DNA from: Nitrososphaerota archaeon
Lineage (GTDB): Archaea; Thermoproteota; Nitrososphaeria; Nitrososphaerales; Nitrosopumilaceae
DNA length: 64,000 bases
Direction: 5' to 3'
NCBI GenBank assembly: GCA_028867785.1
Contig: JAGWFS010000005.1
Coordinates: forward strand, 62,001-126,000
This document shows, piece after piece, positions 1 through 8,692 of this stretch. Below the pieces are notes generated by a model. That model ran no database searches and was not told where the DNA came from. It saw only the letters and a program-made list of their open reading frames with translations. The translations under genes were made by a program, and so were the position numbers. Within the stretch, counting starts at the first letter, position 1. Each line of letters begins with the position of its first letter.

Positions 1-454
1 AAGATCTTGATGCCCAAAGGCGGGGTCTGAATTGGTTTGTAACAAAGATGGATTTGACATTCCTCTTTTGTGCTATGACGTTTGAACCCACATCCCCGTC
101 ATTAATAACAAGATCAAATTTCTGTCTGTCATACAGTTTTCCCTCATCAATCAGGTATCTTGCCATCACAGAGACAAGAGGAGGCCTGCCTGCAACAGGG
201 AGGAGAAAATTGAATAAAGATAAAGTTACACTTGGGCCGCATTTGCCGTCTATGGGCGTGGGAATCACTATGTTGTGTAGTTTTTCTTTGTTTGCAGGAA
301 ACTTTTTGAGAAGTTTTTGATATATCTCCCCACTGCTTGAATAATGAATATCAAATTCGTCTCTTATGTTTTGTTTAATCGCACTGTCAAGGGACATCAT
401 CCTAGTGAAATGGCCATTTCCCCAAGGATTGATGAATCCGCCTATCTTTTTCAT
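1..454 (-). CDS. Glycosyltransferase-like protein, 5' part only
   Basis: An open frame runs on the minus strand from an ATG at 452-454 off the left edge, so only the first 151 residues are present. The N-terminus reads MKKIGGFINPWGNGHFTRMM, and later residues contain VINDGDVGSN and FVTNQFRPRLW. This Gly-rich start with a GH pair and an internal D-G-D motif resembles GT-B fold glycosyltransferases of the MurG or UDP-glycosyltransferase kind (family knowledge). The sugar and acceptor cannot be inferred. The 30-base gap to the next minus-strand gene upstream (stop at 485) suggests co-transcription with the THUMP protein. The family assignment rests on pattern only. Confidence 0.6.
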   Translation of the reverse strand, partial: MKKIGGFINPWGNGHFTRMMSLDSAIKQNIRDEFDIHYSSSGEIYQKLLKKFPANKEKLHNIVIPTPIDGKCGPSVTLSLFNFLLPVAGRPPLVSVMARYLIDEGKLYDRQKFDLVINDGDVGSNVIAQKRNVKSIFVTNQFRPRLWASRS

Positions 455-484
455 GCAGCGACTTGATTGGTCCCACTTAAATTC

Positions 485-1633
485 TCAATGATTGGTTCTC
501 AAAGAATCAATTATATCGTACACATTTTTTGGTCCCAAAGTTACAGATACTGATTTGATGCTCCTCACTGCACTATCTGCATGATTCTGAATATTTTTTT
601 TTGACACGTTCTTTTTAGGAAATTTTGACCTGCATAGATTCTCTAGATTTGTAAGATATTTCTCCAGTCCTATTTGTCTGGAATTTTCGGTAATACTGGA
701 ATCCATGCCTGCCAGCGGAAGCCACGGCATCAAACCTTTCTCGAAAACGAACTTGGCATTATATTCTACAAACCATGTGGGTAACGCAAAGGGAAGAATT
801 GGTAATGCTACATGTCTGATTTTCTTGGAACGGGCAATAGATGCCATGAGATAGGTTGCCACTAAAATTTTCACTAGCTGGTCTTGGGTCTTGGGTATTT
901 TACAGAAATAAAGCGTAATTTTTTCCTGTATGATGGATGCCAGCATTCTGTTGAGCATCTTTGATATCCTGAGAAGATCTGCATCATTTGAATAACACGT
1001 GATAATTTTTACATCAAAACCCATCTTGATGCTCTGCAGGCATGCTATTGCAGACAATTCATCGTATATGCAGCAAAGAGTGGTTTCCTTTTGAGAATTG
1101 TACGGAACTCCTCCCAATCCCTTGTCTACAAAAATACAGACATAAGCGTGGGATTCTGTAAGATACGTGTAAAATAACTTGCTGTGATCTGCCTCCAAGC
1201 CCACCTTTACCTGCATATCTGCAGATTTTTCAATCAAGGCTGCAGTAGCTGCAACCTCCAAGTCTTTTGCCAGATATTTTGCTGATTTTCCCTCAACCTT
1301 GATGTAAAATTTATCTCCCTTCAATAACAAATTCATACTCGTATCTGTGATTTTTGCAATCACTGCTTGAAAGTCATTCTCAATCTCCTTTGCAATAGCT
1401 ATTCGTTCAATGCCAAACAGTGATCCGATTGTGGAGGAAACAAGAACGGGATCACCTGTTTCTATTATTATCAAGACTCCATTCTTGCGCACACGAGTGA
1501 AATTTTGTTTTTTGATTTTTAGTATATTTGATATGTTCGTCTCCAAACTGTCGATCTTATTTAGCGAGAAAATGGACGGAAAAACAACCAAAACTGTTTT
1601 CTCGCTCATTTTGTTTCTAATGCCTTGACTCAT
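485..1633 (-). CDS. ThiI-like THUMP-domain protein with degenerate PP-loop
   Basis: This 382-residue protein has a THUMP-like segment around residues 90-190 (KVEGKSAKYLAKDLEVAATA), followed by a domain starting near FVDKGLGGVPYNSQKET. In ThiI that position carries an ATP-binding SGGxDS PP-loop, and only a G-G-x-P remnant is visible here. ThiI family enzymes make 4-thiouridine in tRNA or move sulfur for thiamine. Loss of the PP-loop argues that this copy does not adenylate tRNA in the usual way, though the RNA-binding THUMP part looks intact. A second start at Met9 (1609) is possible. It is divergent from cysH and sat, a sulfur-metabolism context, but functional linkage is inference. Confidence 0.6.
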   Translation of the reverse strand: MSQGIRNKMSEKTVLVVFPSIFSLNKIDSLETNISNILKIKKQNFTRVRKNGVLIIIETGDPVLVSSTIGSLFGIERIAIAKEIENDFQAVIAKITDTSMNLLLKGDKFYIKVEGKSAKYLAKDLEVAATAALIEKSADMQVKVGLEADHSKLFYTYLTESHAYVCIFVDKGLGGVPYNSQKETTLCCIYDELSAIACLQSIKMGFDVKIITCYSNDADLLRISKMLNRMLASIIQEKITLYFCKIPKTQDQLVKILVATYLMASIARSKKIRHVALPILPFALPTWFVEYNAKFVFEKGLMPWLPLAGMDSSITENSRQIGLEKYLTNLENLCRSKFPKKNVSKKNIQNHADSAVRSIKSVSVTLGPKNVYDIIDSLRTNH

Positions 1634-1696
1634 TTATAATTCTAGGATAGAAAATCAACCTAAATAATTATATGACCAAAATGAACGCATTTTCTC
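1634..1696. promoter_or_regulatory. Divergent promoter region, THUMP gene / cysH
   Basis: This short AT-rich interval separates two divergent genes. AATTATAT near 1667-1674 lies about 25 bases before the cysH ATG, the spacing of an archaeal TATA box on a leaderless or short-leader transcript. Bases near 1632-1645 could serve the opposite gene. Assignment is by spacing and composition only. Confidence 0.35.
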
Positions 1697-2416
1697 ATGC
1701 ATAGCTTCACTGCTGAGCAAATACAGCAGTTAAATGAAAAACTAAAGACCCCGCAGGAAGTTCTCAAATGGGCGCTTGACAATCTGCATCCAAGGATGGC
1801 TTTGGCATCAAGCTTTGGAGCAGAGGATGTTGTCGTGATTGACATGATGATGAAAATAAATCCAAAATCTAGAATCTTTACGCTAGATACGGGCAGATTA
1901 AACCAGGAAACGTACGATGTTATGGATGAGATAAGAACCAGATACAACACAAGCATCGAGGTAATGTTTCCGGATTCTAACGAAGTCGAACAAATGGTCC
2001 GTGTAAACGGCATGAATCTATTTTATCAAAGCATGGGAAACCGCAAATTATGCTGCGGCATCAGAAAAGTACATCCGCTCAAAAAAATGCTTTCTACCTT
2101 GGATGGGTGGATTACTGGACTGAGGGCCGACCAGACTGAGGTCAGGTCCAGTGCACAAAAAATCGAGATTGATCCGCAGCATGATGGCATTGTCAAGCTA
2201 AATCCGATAATTGACTGGACGTGGGATCAAACTTGGGACTATATCAAAAAAAACAGTGTACCTTACAATAAACTTCATGACAAGGGGTATCCCAGCATAG
2301 GATGCGAACCCTGCACGCGTGCAATCAAGCCGGGAGAACCGCTGCGCGCAGGACGCTGGTGGTGGGAGACAGATCCGCAAAAGGAATGCGGGTTGCACGC
2401 GGAACACGGAAAATAA
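1697..2416 (+). CDS. cysH: APS/PAPS reductase with Fe-S cysteine motifs
   Basis: This 239-residue enzyme reduces activated sulfate (APS or PAPS) to sulfite. The N-terminal SSFGAEDVV near residue 38 is the PP-loop region. The two cysteine pairs that bind a [4Fe-4S] cluster in APS-type reductases are present: C119-C120 (KLCCGIRKV) and C203-C206 (SIGCEPCTR). The C-terminal catalytic cysteine C231 lies in KECGLH. RAGRWWWE at residues 217-224 is also family-typical. The cluster-bearing form usually prefers APS, so the product of the neighbouring ATP sulfurylase would be used directly without APS kinase. The sat gene follows 18 bases downstream on the same strand, so the two probably form an operon. 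Confidence 0.93.
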   Translation: MHSFTAEQIQQLNEKLKTPQEVLKWALDNLHPRMALASSFGAEDVVVIDMMMKINPKSRIFTLDTGRLNQETYDVMDEIRTRYNTSIEVMFPDSNEVEQMVRVNGMNLFYQSMGNRKLCCGIRKVHPLKKMLSTLDGWITGLRADQTEVRSSAQKIEIDPQHDGIVKLNPIIDWTWDQTWDYIKKNSVPYNKLHDKGYPSIGCEPCTRAIKPGEPLRAGRWWWETDPQKECGLHAEHGK

Positions 2417-2434
2417 TGTTCTAGGTAATGTTAG

Positions 2435-3565
2435 ATGAGTACAGCACAACCACACGGCGGTAAACTAGTAAATAGAACCACAAACAAAATACCAGATAAT
2501 ATATTTTCAGTACAGGTCAATGCTGATTTGGCAAGCGATATTGAAAATATAGCTGACGGCATATTCAGCCCGCTTGAAGGATTTCTACTCAAAGAAGATT
2601 TTGACAAGGTGACCACAAAAGGAAGGCTGGCAAATGATCTTCCCTGGACAATCCCGATAGTGCTTGATGTTGACAAGGAGACCGCCACAAAAATGAAGGA
2701 TGCAAAAGATGTTGCCCTGAGCACTAGCGGCACAAGTTTTGCTGTCCTGCACGTAGAAGAGGTGTACACTTTTGACAAAAATGCAACCGCAAAGGGAGTC
2801 TACGGTACAACTGATGAAAAACATCCCGGGGTAGCAAAAACCATGTCAATGAGGGAATTCCTGGTTGGAGGAAAAATTGACTATGCTAAGAGACCTGCCG
2901 AGACACCAATTCGAAGATACAGGAAGACGCCAAGAGAGATGAGAGACCTGTTTGAAAGGGCTGGCTGGAAGACTATAGTGGGTTTTCAGACCAGGAACGT
3001 CCCTCATGTTGCTCATGAAATGCTTCAAAAAGCATCGCTTAACACCCATGACGGACTCTTTGTTAATCCTCTGATAGGCAAGAAAAAATCTGGCGATTAC
3101 AGGGACGAAGCAATAGTTTCAGCCTATGAGACTCTGATCAAACATTACTATCCGCAGAACAGGTGCCATCTTGCTACCTTGCATACGGAGATGAGGTATG
3201 CAGGCCCGAAAGAAGCAATTCACCACTCTATCATGCGAAAGAATTTTGGATGCACAAATATCATAATTGGCAGAGATCATGCAGGCGTAGGAAAGTACTA
3301 TGATCCCTTTGCTTCCCAGAAAATATTTGACAGTTACCCGGACCTTGGAATAGAGCCCATCTTCTATCCCGCCTTTTTCTATTGCAGAAAATGTCTGTCC
3401 TTTGCAAGTGAAAGAAACTGTCCGCACGGACAAGAGTTTCAGGAACAGCTCAGCGGTACAAAGCTTAGGAATATGATTCTTGAAAAGCAAAGCCCCTCAG
3501 AATACATGATGCGCCCCGAGGTATTCAAAATACTGGTAAATTCAGAGAATCCGTTTGTTGACTAG
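2435..3565 (+). CDS. sat: Sulfate adenylyltransferase (ATP sulfurylase)
   Basis: This 376-residue protein catalyses ATP + sulfate to APS + pyrophosphate in the cytosol. The conserved QxRN and PxHxxH elements are visible at residues 185-194 ([11 protein letters not shown]). GRDHAGVG near residue 284 is the second nucleotide-binding signature. [16 protein letters not shown] further on is a cysteine/histidine group found in many archaeal and bacterial Sat proteins. The length matches single-domain Sat without a fused APS kinase. It sits just after cysH, giving a compact sulfate activation and reduction unit; sulfite reductase is not in the window. Confidence 0.95.
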   Translation: MSTAQPHGGKLVNRTTNKIPDNIFSVQVNADLASDIENIADGIFSPLEGFLLKEDFDKVTTKGRLANDLPWTIPIVLDVDKETATKMKDAKDVALSTSGTSFAVLHVEEVYTFDKNATAKGVYGTTDEKHPGVAKTMSMREFLVGGKIDYAKRPAETPIRRYRKTPREMRDLFERAGWKTIVGFQTRNVPHVAHEMLQKASLNTHDGLFVNPLIGKKKSGDYRDEAIVSAYETLIKHYYPQNRCHLATLHTEMRYAGPKEAIHHSIMRKNFGCTNIIIGRDHAGVGKYYDPFASQKIFDSYPDLGIEPIFYPAFFYCRKCLSFASERNCPHGQEFQEQLSGTKLRNMILEKQSPSEYMMRPEVFKILVNSENPFVD

Positions 3566-3577
3566 ATTTTTATTGAA

Positions 3578-4303
3578 ATGACCCCAGCTAACCCTATGCG
3601 CAGCATGATATTTCTGATTTTACTGGTAACGCCATTCCTACCTGTGTATGCGCAACAGTCTACGATGAACAAGTCAGAACATTATGATACCGTGGAGATT
3701 CCTTCCGAGGCATTCAATGTTGTAAGAGACAATGCTACTGTCATCAAGCTACCGCACGAACACGTTACAAACTGGCAACTCACAATAGAAAACAAGCTCA
3801 CATATTCAAATCCAAATGGGAACGCCATAATCAGACTCTACGAGGATCCAAAGGTGGAGAAATTCATTGAGGTCGGCATGGGCAGTCCTCCTGATCATAG
3901 ACTATGGGTAGCAGTAAACACTCCTGAGGATGGATACTTTTTGATTCATCAAGAAAAGACTGGTGGGTGGAGCCCAGGCCAGATTGTAACAGTACAGCAT
4001 ACTAGTAACGGAGGCCTCTCTGCATCAATAGGGCAACAGGTACTTGTTGACAATCTGGATGTGGCAGGCTTTACAGTAAGGGACATAACCGCATCAGGCA
4101 TGGATTCAGCCTCTGATCCCCCGACCGCCTCGTCTGGAAGTGTTACCGTAAGCATAGTTTCAGGAAATCCTGCAGACAATCCGATTTTCTACATGCCGTT
4201 TATTGTAGCTGGAGTAACCGGCGTCCTGATTGTGATCTTGTTAAAGAATAAGAAGAGGGACGCTATTCTCTCTCCAGGCGACTTGCAAAAACCTAATCCG
4301 TAG
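3578..4303 (+). CDS. Exported protein anchored by a C-terminal membrane helix
   Basis: The 241-residue protein starts with a signal peptide (RSMIFLILLVTPFLPVYAQQ) and ends with a hydrophobic helix near residues 204-222 followed by a basic tail (KNKKRD), so it should stand on the outer face of the membrane with its body outside. No enzyme motif is recognised. The middle part is rich in beta-forming residues and holds no cysteine. An ATG at 3596 gives a tighter signal peptide than the ATG at 3578 and may be the real start. It lies 12 bases after sat and could be read on the same transcript. Function unknown. Confidence 0.6.
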   Translation: MTPANPMRSMIFLILLVTPFLPVYAQQSTMNKSEHYDTVEIPSEAFNVVRDNATVIKLPHEHVTNWQLTIENKLTYSNPNGNAIIRLYEDPKVEKFIEVGMGSPPDHRLWVAVNTPEDGYFLIHQEKTGGWSPGQIVTVQHTSNGGLSASIGQQVLVDNLDVAGFTVRDITASGMDSASDPPTASSGSVTVSIVSGNPADNPIFYMPFIVAGVTGVLIVILLKNKKRDAILSPGDLQKPNP

Positions 4304-4337
4304 TACCCAGCAACAATAATCTCACATTCTGCAGGGA

Positions 4338-4994
4338 TTAGAAATGGATCTTGTAATAGTTGCATTCTCTTTTTATCTGACAAACCGTACACATTGGAGA
4401 TATCGGTTTGCAGATATTCTGGCCATACATGACAAAAGTATCATTTATCCTAATCCAATGCTCCTTTGGAATTTTTTTCATAAGCTCTGCCTCCGTGTCC
4501 TCGGGAGTCTTTGTTTGAACAAGTCCAAGCCTATTTGAAATTCTATGCACGTGAGTATCTACGGGTATAGCTGGCTTGTCAAACGCGTACACCAGTACGC
4601 AGTTTGCAGTCTTTCTCCCAACCCCCGGAAGCTCAATCAGCTTGTCCAGTGTCTGTGGCACCTTGCCAGAGTATCTCGAATCTATGATGGAAGATACTTC
4701 GATTATGCGTCTTGCCTTTACATGGTAAAACCCGGTTGATTTGATTATCTTTTCAACATCTGAGATTTTAGCTCTGGACAGTGCACGCGCCGTCTTGTAT
4801 CTGGAAAATAATTTTCTAACTACGGCAGACGTATTTTCATCCCTTGTACGCGCGGAAAGTATGGTGCCAATAAGGATGCTTAACGGACTGCCATTTTCAG
4901 CTTCACGCAGTTCTCGCAATGCAGTCATTCTAGGTGGCCTGACTGCATTCATGGTATTCGACATCCCATCCAGAATTTTTCCTATCTTATCCAA
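4338..4994 (-). CDS. nth: Endonuclease III, base-excision DNA glycosylase/AP lyase
   Basis: This 218-residue HhH-GPD family protein removes oxidised pyrimidines. The helix-hairpin-helix and catalytic region LPGVGRKTANCVLVYAF contains the lysine nucleophile (RKTAN), followed by PVDTHVHR with the catalytic aspartate. The C-terminal iron-sulfur loop has the expected spacing C-x6-C-x2-C-x5-C (CKPISPMCTVCQIKREC). Length and domain order are standard. It is convergent with the upstream exported protein gene and appears to be a single-gene unit. Confidence 0.95.
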   Translation of the reverse strand: MDKIGKILDGMSNTMNAVRPPRMTALRELREAENGSPLSILIGTILSARTRDENTSAVVRKLFSRYKTARALSRAKISDVEKIIKSTGFYHVKARRIIEVSSIIDSRYSGKVPQTLDKLIELPGVGRKTANCVLVYAFDKPAIPVDTHVHRISNRLGLVQTKTPEDTEAELMKKIPKEHWIRINDTFVMYGQNICKPISPMCTVCQIKRECNYYKIHF

Positions 4995-5080
4995 CTGATG
5001 TCATATTGATCAGAGAAGTAATTATATCTGTAATCTACAGGGAAATACTGTTTATAATAAACTAGGCACTAAATTAGAGT

Positions 5081-5434
5081 ATGAAGAACAGAAGCCTATT
5101 ACTATTTGAAGCGGGAATTAAGTCACAATATATCAAAAAAAATTATCGAACATGGTTGGACCAATTTCTCAAATTTACTAAAGTCACAGAATATGATGCT
5201 CTTGTCACTCTCAAAGATTCAGCCCTTCAAGTAATGTTAGAAGATTACCTGTTTCATCTAAAAAAGACTATATCTCCAAACTCAATTCCTCCCAAATTTG
5301 CAGCATTAGAGCTATTCTTTGCCATGAACGATAAGGTATTGAATTTCAAAAAAATCAAGAAAATGTTTCCTGAGAAGATCAAGAAATCAGGTTTTGAGGC
5401 ATGGACAACGAAAGATGTTCAGAAAATGCTTTGA
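5081..5434 (+). pseudogene. Tyrosine integrase, N-terminal domain only
   Basis: The 117-residue frame looks like the SAM-like core-binding domain of a tyrosine recombinase (LFEAGIKSQYIKKNYRTWLD, then EDYLFHLKKT). It stops at AWTTKDVQKML, which is where the catalytic domain normally begins. The R-H-R-Y catalytic residues are absent here and are not found downstream in other frames. A TATA-like TTTATAATA lies about 25 bases upstream. The next frame overlaps its end and belongs to an unrelated protein, so this looks like a deletion junction inside an old mobile element. It could bind DNA but not recombine. Confidence 0.6.
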
Positions 5435-5781
5435 ATAGTATCGGTACAGAACAATCATTAAATGAATTTTTTGGAAATAATGAATGGAAAAAATGCGAAG
5501 ATGGTAATTCCTTGGTTGAATTATATAGATCTCAGATTGCACAATTTAAAAAATATACCCACATCATTTCCGTATTTCAGAGTGGAGAACGTAAGCTATA
5601 TGATCTGATTATTGCAACAAATAGCAAAGGAGGTAGCAATGTTATAGATGATGCAAGAAGAATAATGGAAGTAACAACAACGGAATTGTTCAGAGATGCG
5701 TTAAAAGTTGTTGCTGGAAAAACGACAGATCTTACCCAGTTTTTTGGAAATTCAGGCAGTGACAGTATTGAACTCAAGTAG
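5401..5781 (+). pseudogene. C-terminal fragment resembling three-Cys-motif partner TcmP
   Basis: The 126-residue frame contains a segment running SLNEFFGNNEWKK ... LVELYRSQI ... KLYDLIIATNSKGG, which resembles the last part of TcmP proteins (three-Cys-motif partner family, found next to restriction or defence-type genes). The N-terminal two thirds of such a protein is missing. The ATG at 5401 lies inside the integrase fragment in another frame, consistent with two gene ends fused by deletion. TcmP function is not well established. The assignment is by pattern and moderate at best. Confidence 0.4.
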
Positions 5782-5942
5782 AAGTACCCATCAAGATCAT
5801 TTAGATGTATTCTCTCTAATCAATATCAACTAATTTTGGTTATATCATAGACGGGGGGAGGGGTTTAGCTAAATTAGCTTAATACTCACAAGGTAGAAAA
5901 CTAAAGAAACCTTATAATCAATTTCTAACTTATCAACCAAGC

Positions 5943-6410
5943 ATGGCTGAGCTGTCTCTAGCTGATCTAATTAGTTTAGCAGGTTCTATGGGTGTAATTG
6001 CAACCTTGATAGTGATTTTCCATTTTTCAAGGAAGGGGTTGAAGAGCCTTATGATAGATATTGAGACAAAGGTTCTAAATGATTTGGATGAAAAGATACA
6101 TGGAATGGCAGAAATGTTAGTTCTTCATCCAGAAATGGTCAAGGTACTTGACAAGAACCAATCAGGTATATCAAAAGAGATTGTATTTGCATATTATATT
6201 TTGTATGCATGTGCTCATGCATTTCATATGCGTGAGAGAAAGGTGCTTAGCGATAACGAATGGGCAGGATGGTTAAGATGGATGAAAAGTGCTTTTGAAG
6301 GAGGAACAATTAGCGAACACTGGGAAAAAACCATACGGCCTGAGAAGTGGTTTGATCCAGACTTTCAAAATTTTATCAACAATGAAATAATAAAACACAA
6401 AAAAACATGA
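5943..6410 (+). CDS. Small membrane-anchored protein, unknown
   Basis: The 155-residue protein has one hydrophobic helix near residues 10-27 (LISLAGSMGVIATLIVIFHF) and a cytoplasmic, charged, mostly helical remainder. The body contains the aromatic stretch EWAGWLRWMK and a tail rich in lysine. I do not recognise a family. It lies between mobile-element remnants and an HtrA protease in the accessory stretch, with about 160 bases of AT-rich sequence before it, including a G-run near 5850. Confidence 0.55.
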   Translation: MAELSLADLISLAGSMGVIATLIVIFHFSRKGLKSLMIDIETKVLNDLDEKIHGMAEMLVLHPEMVKVLDKNQSGISKEIVFAYYILYACAHAFHMRERKVLSDNEWAGWLRWMKSAFEGGTISEHWEKTIRPEKWFDPDFQNFINNEIIKHKKT

Positions 6411-6536
6411 TGCAGTTTACCAAATCCTGTGACCCAGTTTTTCATTAGTTAGTCAAAATATACAAAAGATTCCTATAAACAACATGCAATTAGGATGCAA
6501 AATTCTACAATCTATGTATGGTGAAGTTAAAACAAA

Positions 6537-7487
6537 ATGATACCTGTGAACGAAGAAGCTATAGTTGAAGCTGTAGAAAAGATCAGCAACAGTGTTGTAA
6601 ATATTGCAAGTGTAAGAATGGTTCATGATCAGATGTTTAGAGTATTTCCAATGCAAGGAGTTGGTTCGGGAGTGATAATTAATGATGGAGGTTACGTCCT
6701 CACAAACTATCATGTAATTGAAGATGCGGAAAGACTACGAGTAACATTATCAGATGGTAGGGTGTTCAATGGAAAAGTTGTTGGGGTGGATCCGCCAACA
6801 GATCTGGCGGTAATCAAAATAGTAACAAAAGAAGAGATTCCAGTTGCAAATCTTGGGGATTCAAGCAAGCTCAAGGTAGGTCAGATAGTACTTGCCGTGG
6901 GAAATCCATTTGGTCTAACCGGGGGTCCAACAGTAACATCTGGAATCGTAAGCTCGCTTAATAGAAGGATTCAAACAGAAAATGGAACGCTAGAATTGAT
7001 CCAGACAGATGCTGCAATAAATCCTGGAAATTCTGGGGGACCACTAGTAAATACGGCAGGTGATGTAATGGCAATCAATACTGCAAACATGCCTTATGCA
7101 CAAGGAATAGGATTTGCAGTTCCGGTAAACACTGCAAAGGAAATATTGAATGAATTAATAGAAAAAGGTAATGTCAGAAGACCTTGGATTGGAATTACTT
7201 CAATGAAAGTTACTCGCAGTTTGGCAAGATATTATAGGTTACCTGTAAGCGAGGGTGTGATAGTAGTGCAAATAGAATCGTTTAGCCCTGCTGACAATGC
7301 TGGTATGAGAAAGGGAGACATTATAGAAGAAATAGACAAAAACAAGGTTGAGGAACCTACTCAGATCTCAGAATATATCCATAAAAAACAGATAGGAAAT
7401 AGTATTGCACTAACAGTCAATAGAAATGGAAAATTAATTCAAATTTCTTTACAGCTGGAAGAGAATAGTATTCTTCACAGGCGTTAG
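6537..7487 (+). CDS. HtrA/DegP-family serine protease with PDZ domain, no signal peptide
   Basis: This 316-residue S1C-family protease has a complete catalytic triad: H59 in TNYHVI, D89 in TDLAVI and S166 in GNSGGP. A single PDZ-like domain follows at about residues 215-305 (GVIVVQIESFSPADNAGMRKGD). Such proteases degrade or hold misfolded proteins. The N-terminus (MIPVNEEAIVEAVEKI) has no signal peptide or membrane helix, so it should act in the cytosol unless an upstream start is missed. It stands alone, followed by an alcohol dehydrogenase gene 138 bases on. Confidence 0.92.
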   Translation: MIPVNEEAIVEAVEKISNSVVNIASVRMVHDQMFRVFPMQGVGSGVIINDGGYVLTNYHVIEDAERLRVTLSDGRVFNGKVVGVDPPTDLAVIKIVTKEEIPVANLGDSSKLKVGQIVLAVGNPFGLTGGPTVTSGIVSSLNRRIQTENGTLELIQTDAAINPGNSGGPLVNTAGDVMAINTANMPYAQGIGFAVPVNTAKEILNELIEKGNVRRPWIGITSMKVTRSLARYYRLPVSEGVIVVQIESFSPADNAGMRKGDIIEEIDKNKVEEPTQISEYIHKKQIGNSIALTVNRNGKLIQISLQLEENSILHRR

Positions 7488-7625
7488 AAAAAATTACATC
7501 GAAGTTATGACATCTGGCTCAAAGTAAAATTACTTGAAAGATTCTACTTGGAACTGAAGTAATGGTTATCTAGTAACAGTTTGAACACTTTCATATTAAA
7601 ATAGTAGGATTAGTAAATATCAGTA

Positions 7626-8615
7626 ATGCGTGCTGCAATAGTTCCAAGCATTCATGGAAAATGGCAGATCAAAGAAGTTCCTACACCAAAAGCCGGCATC
7701 AATGAAGTTCTGATAAAAATTAAAGCAAGCGGTCTGTGTTATACTGATGTACATATTACAGAAGGTGAGTTGCCTATGCCAATCGAATTTCCACGTACTA
7801 TTGGTCATGAACCAGTAGGAGAGATAGTAGAGGTTGGGCAAGGAGTAACCTCTCGTCAAGTTGGTGATAGAGTGGGAGTACCTTGGTTACAAACAACTTG
7901 CGGACGTTGTGAGTGGTGTCTTCGCGGAAAATACATTTTTTGCGAAAAACAAATTGGTACAGGAATTGGTAGTCAAGGCGGACATGCAGAATATATGGTT
8001 GCAGATGCAGACTCTACAATGCTTTTACCTAAAGAAATTTCATACGAGCAAGCAGCTCCTATCTTTTGTGCAGGTTATACTGTATACAGTGGACTTAGGC
8101 ATGCAGATCCAAAACCTCATGAAAAAATTGCTATAGTGGGAATTGGAGGACTAGGCCATCTGGGGGTTCAATATTCTAAGGCATGTGGTTTTGAAACCAT
8201 TGCAGTTACTCATTCAAATGACAAGGAAGATCTTTGCTATAAAATGGGTGCAGATCTGGTAGTAAAAAATACAGAAGAACTAAAAAAAGCCGGAGGCGCA
8301 GATGTGATACTTGCAACAAGCAACTCCAATCAAGCAGCCAGTGAGGCAATATCTGGTTTACGACCTGATGGAAGAGTGATGATAATTGGATTTGATAGTA
8401 AACCAATCCAAGTGCCTCCAATGATTCTACTAAATCGTGCCAGGATTATGGGGTCGCAGCAAAATTCACGAGAATATCTTTACGAGGCACTAGATTATGT
8501 TGCAAAAGGAAAGGTCAAAGTCATCGCTGAAACTTTTTCATTAGAAGAAATTGGTAAAGCATATGAAAAAGTAGCCAATGGTCACGTCAGATTCAGGGCA
8601 GTAATAAAAAATTAG
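7626..8615 (+). CDS. Zinc-dependent alcohol dehydrogenase, MDR family
   Basis: The 329-residue medium-chain dehydrogenase should oxidise an alcohol or reduce an aldehyde with NAD(P). The catalytic zinc ligands are C38, H61-E62 and C148. The structural zinc lobe has C92, C95, C98 and C106 (CGRCEWCLRGKYIFC). The Rossmann nucleotide site reads VGIGGLGHLG. Length is typical. Substrate cannot be inferred. The FilR1-like regulator gene lies convergently just downstream, and pirin and azoreductase genes are near, so the region may serve redox or xenobiotic stress (inference). Confidence 0.92.
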   Translation: MRAAIVPSIHGKWQIKEVPTPKAGINEVLIKIKASGLCYTDVHITEGELPMPIEFPRTIGHEPVGEIVEVGQGVTSRQVGDRVGVPWLQTTCGRCEWCLRGKYIFCEKQIGTGIGSQGGHAEYMVADADSTMLLPKEISYEQAAPIFCAGYTVYSGLRHADPKPHEKIAIVGIGGLGHLGVQYSKACGFETIAVTHSNDKEDLCYKMGADLVVKNTEELKKAGGADVILATSNSNQAASEAISGLRPDGRVMIIGFDSKPIQVPPMILLNRARIMGSQQNSREYLYEALDYVAKGKVKVIAETFSLEEIGKAYEKVANGHVRFRAVIKN

Positions 8616-8692
8616 AATTTTTAATAAGTATTTTTAGAGCTTGTCATTACCTGTTGCCCTGCGTATAGTGTGAACAAGTTGGTTGTTCTAGA

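Noticed and set aside
48-320. Plus-strand frame of 90 codons
   Set aside because: It is antisense to the glycosyltransferase-like gene whose product has recognisable motifs.
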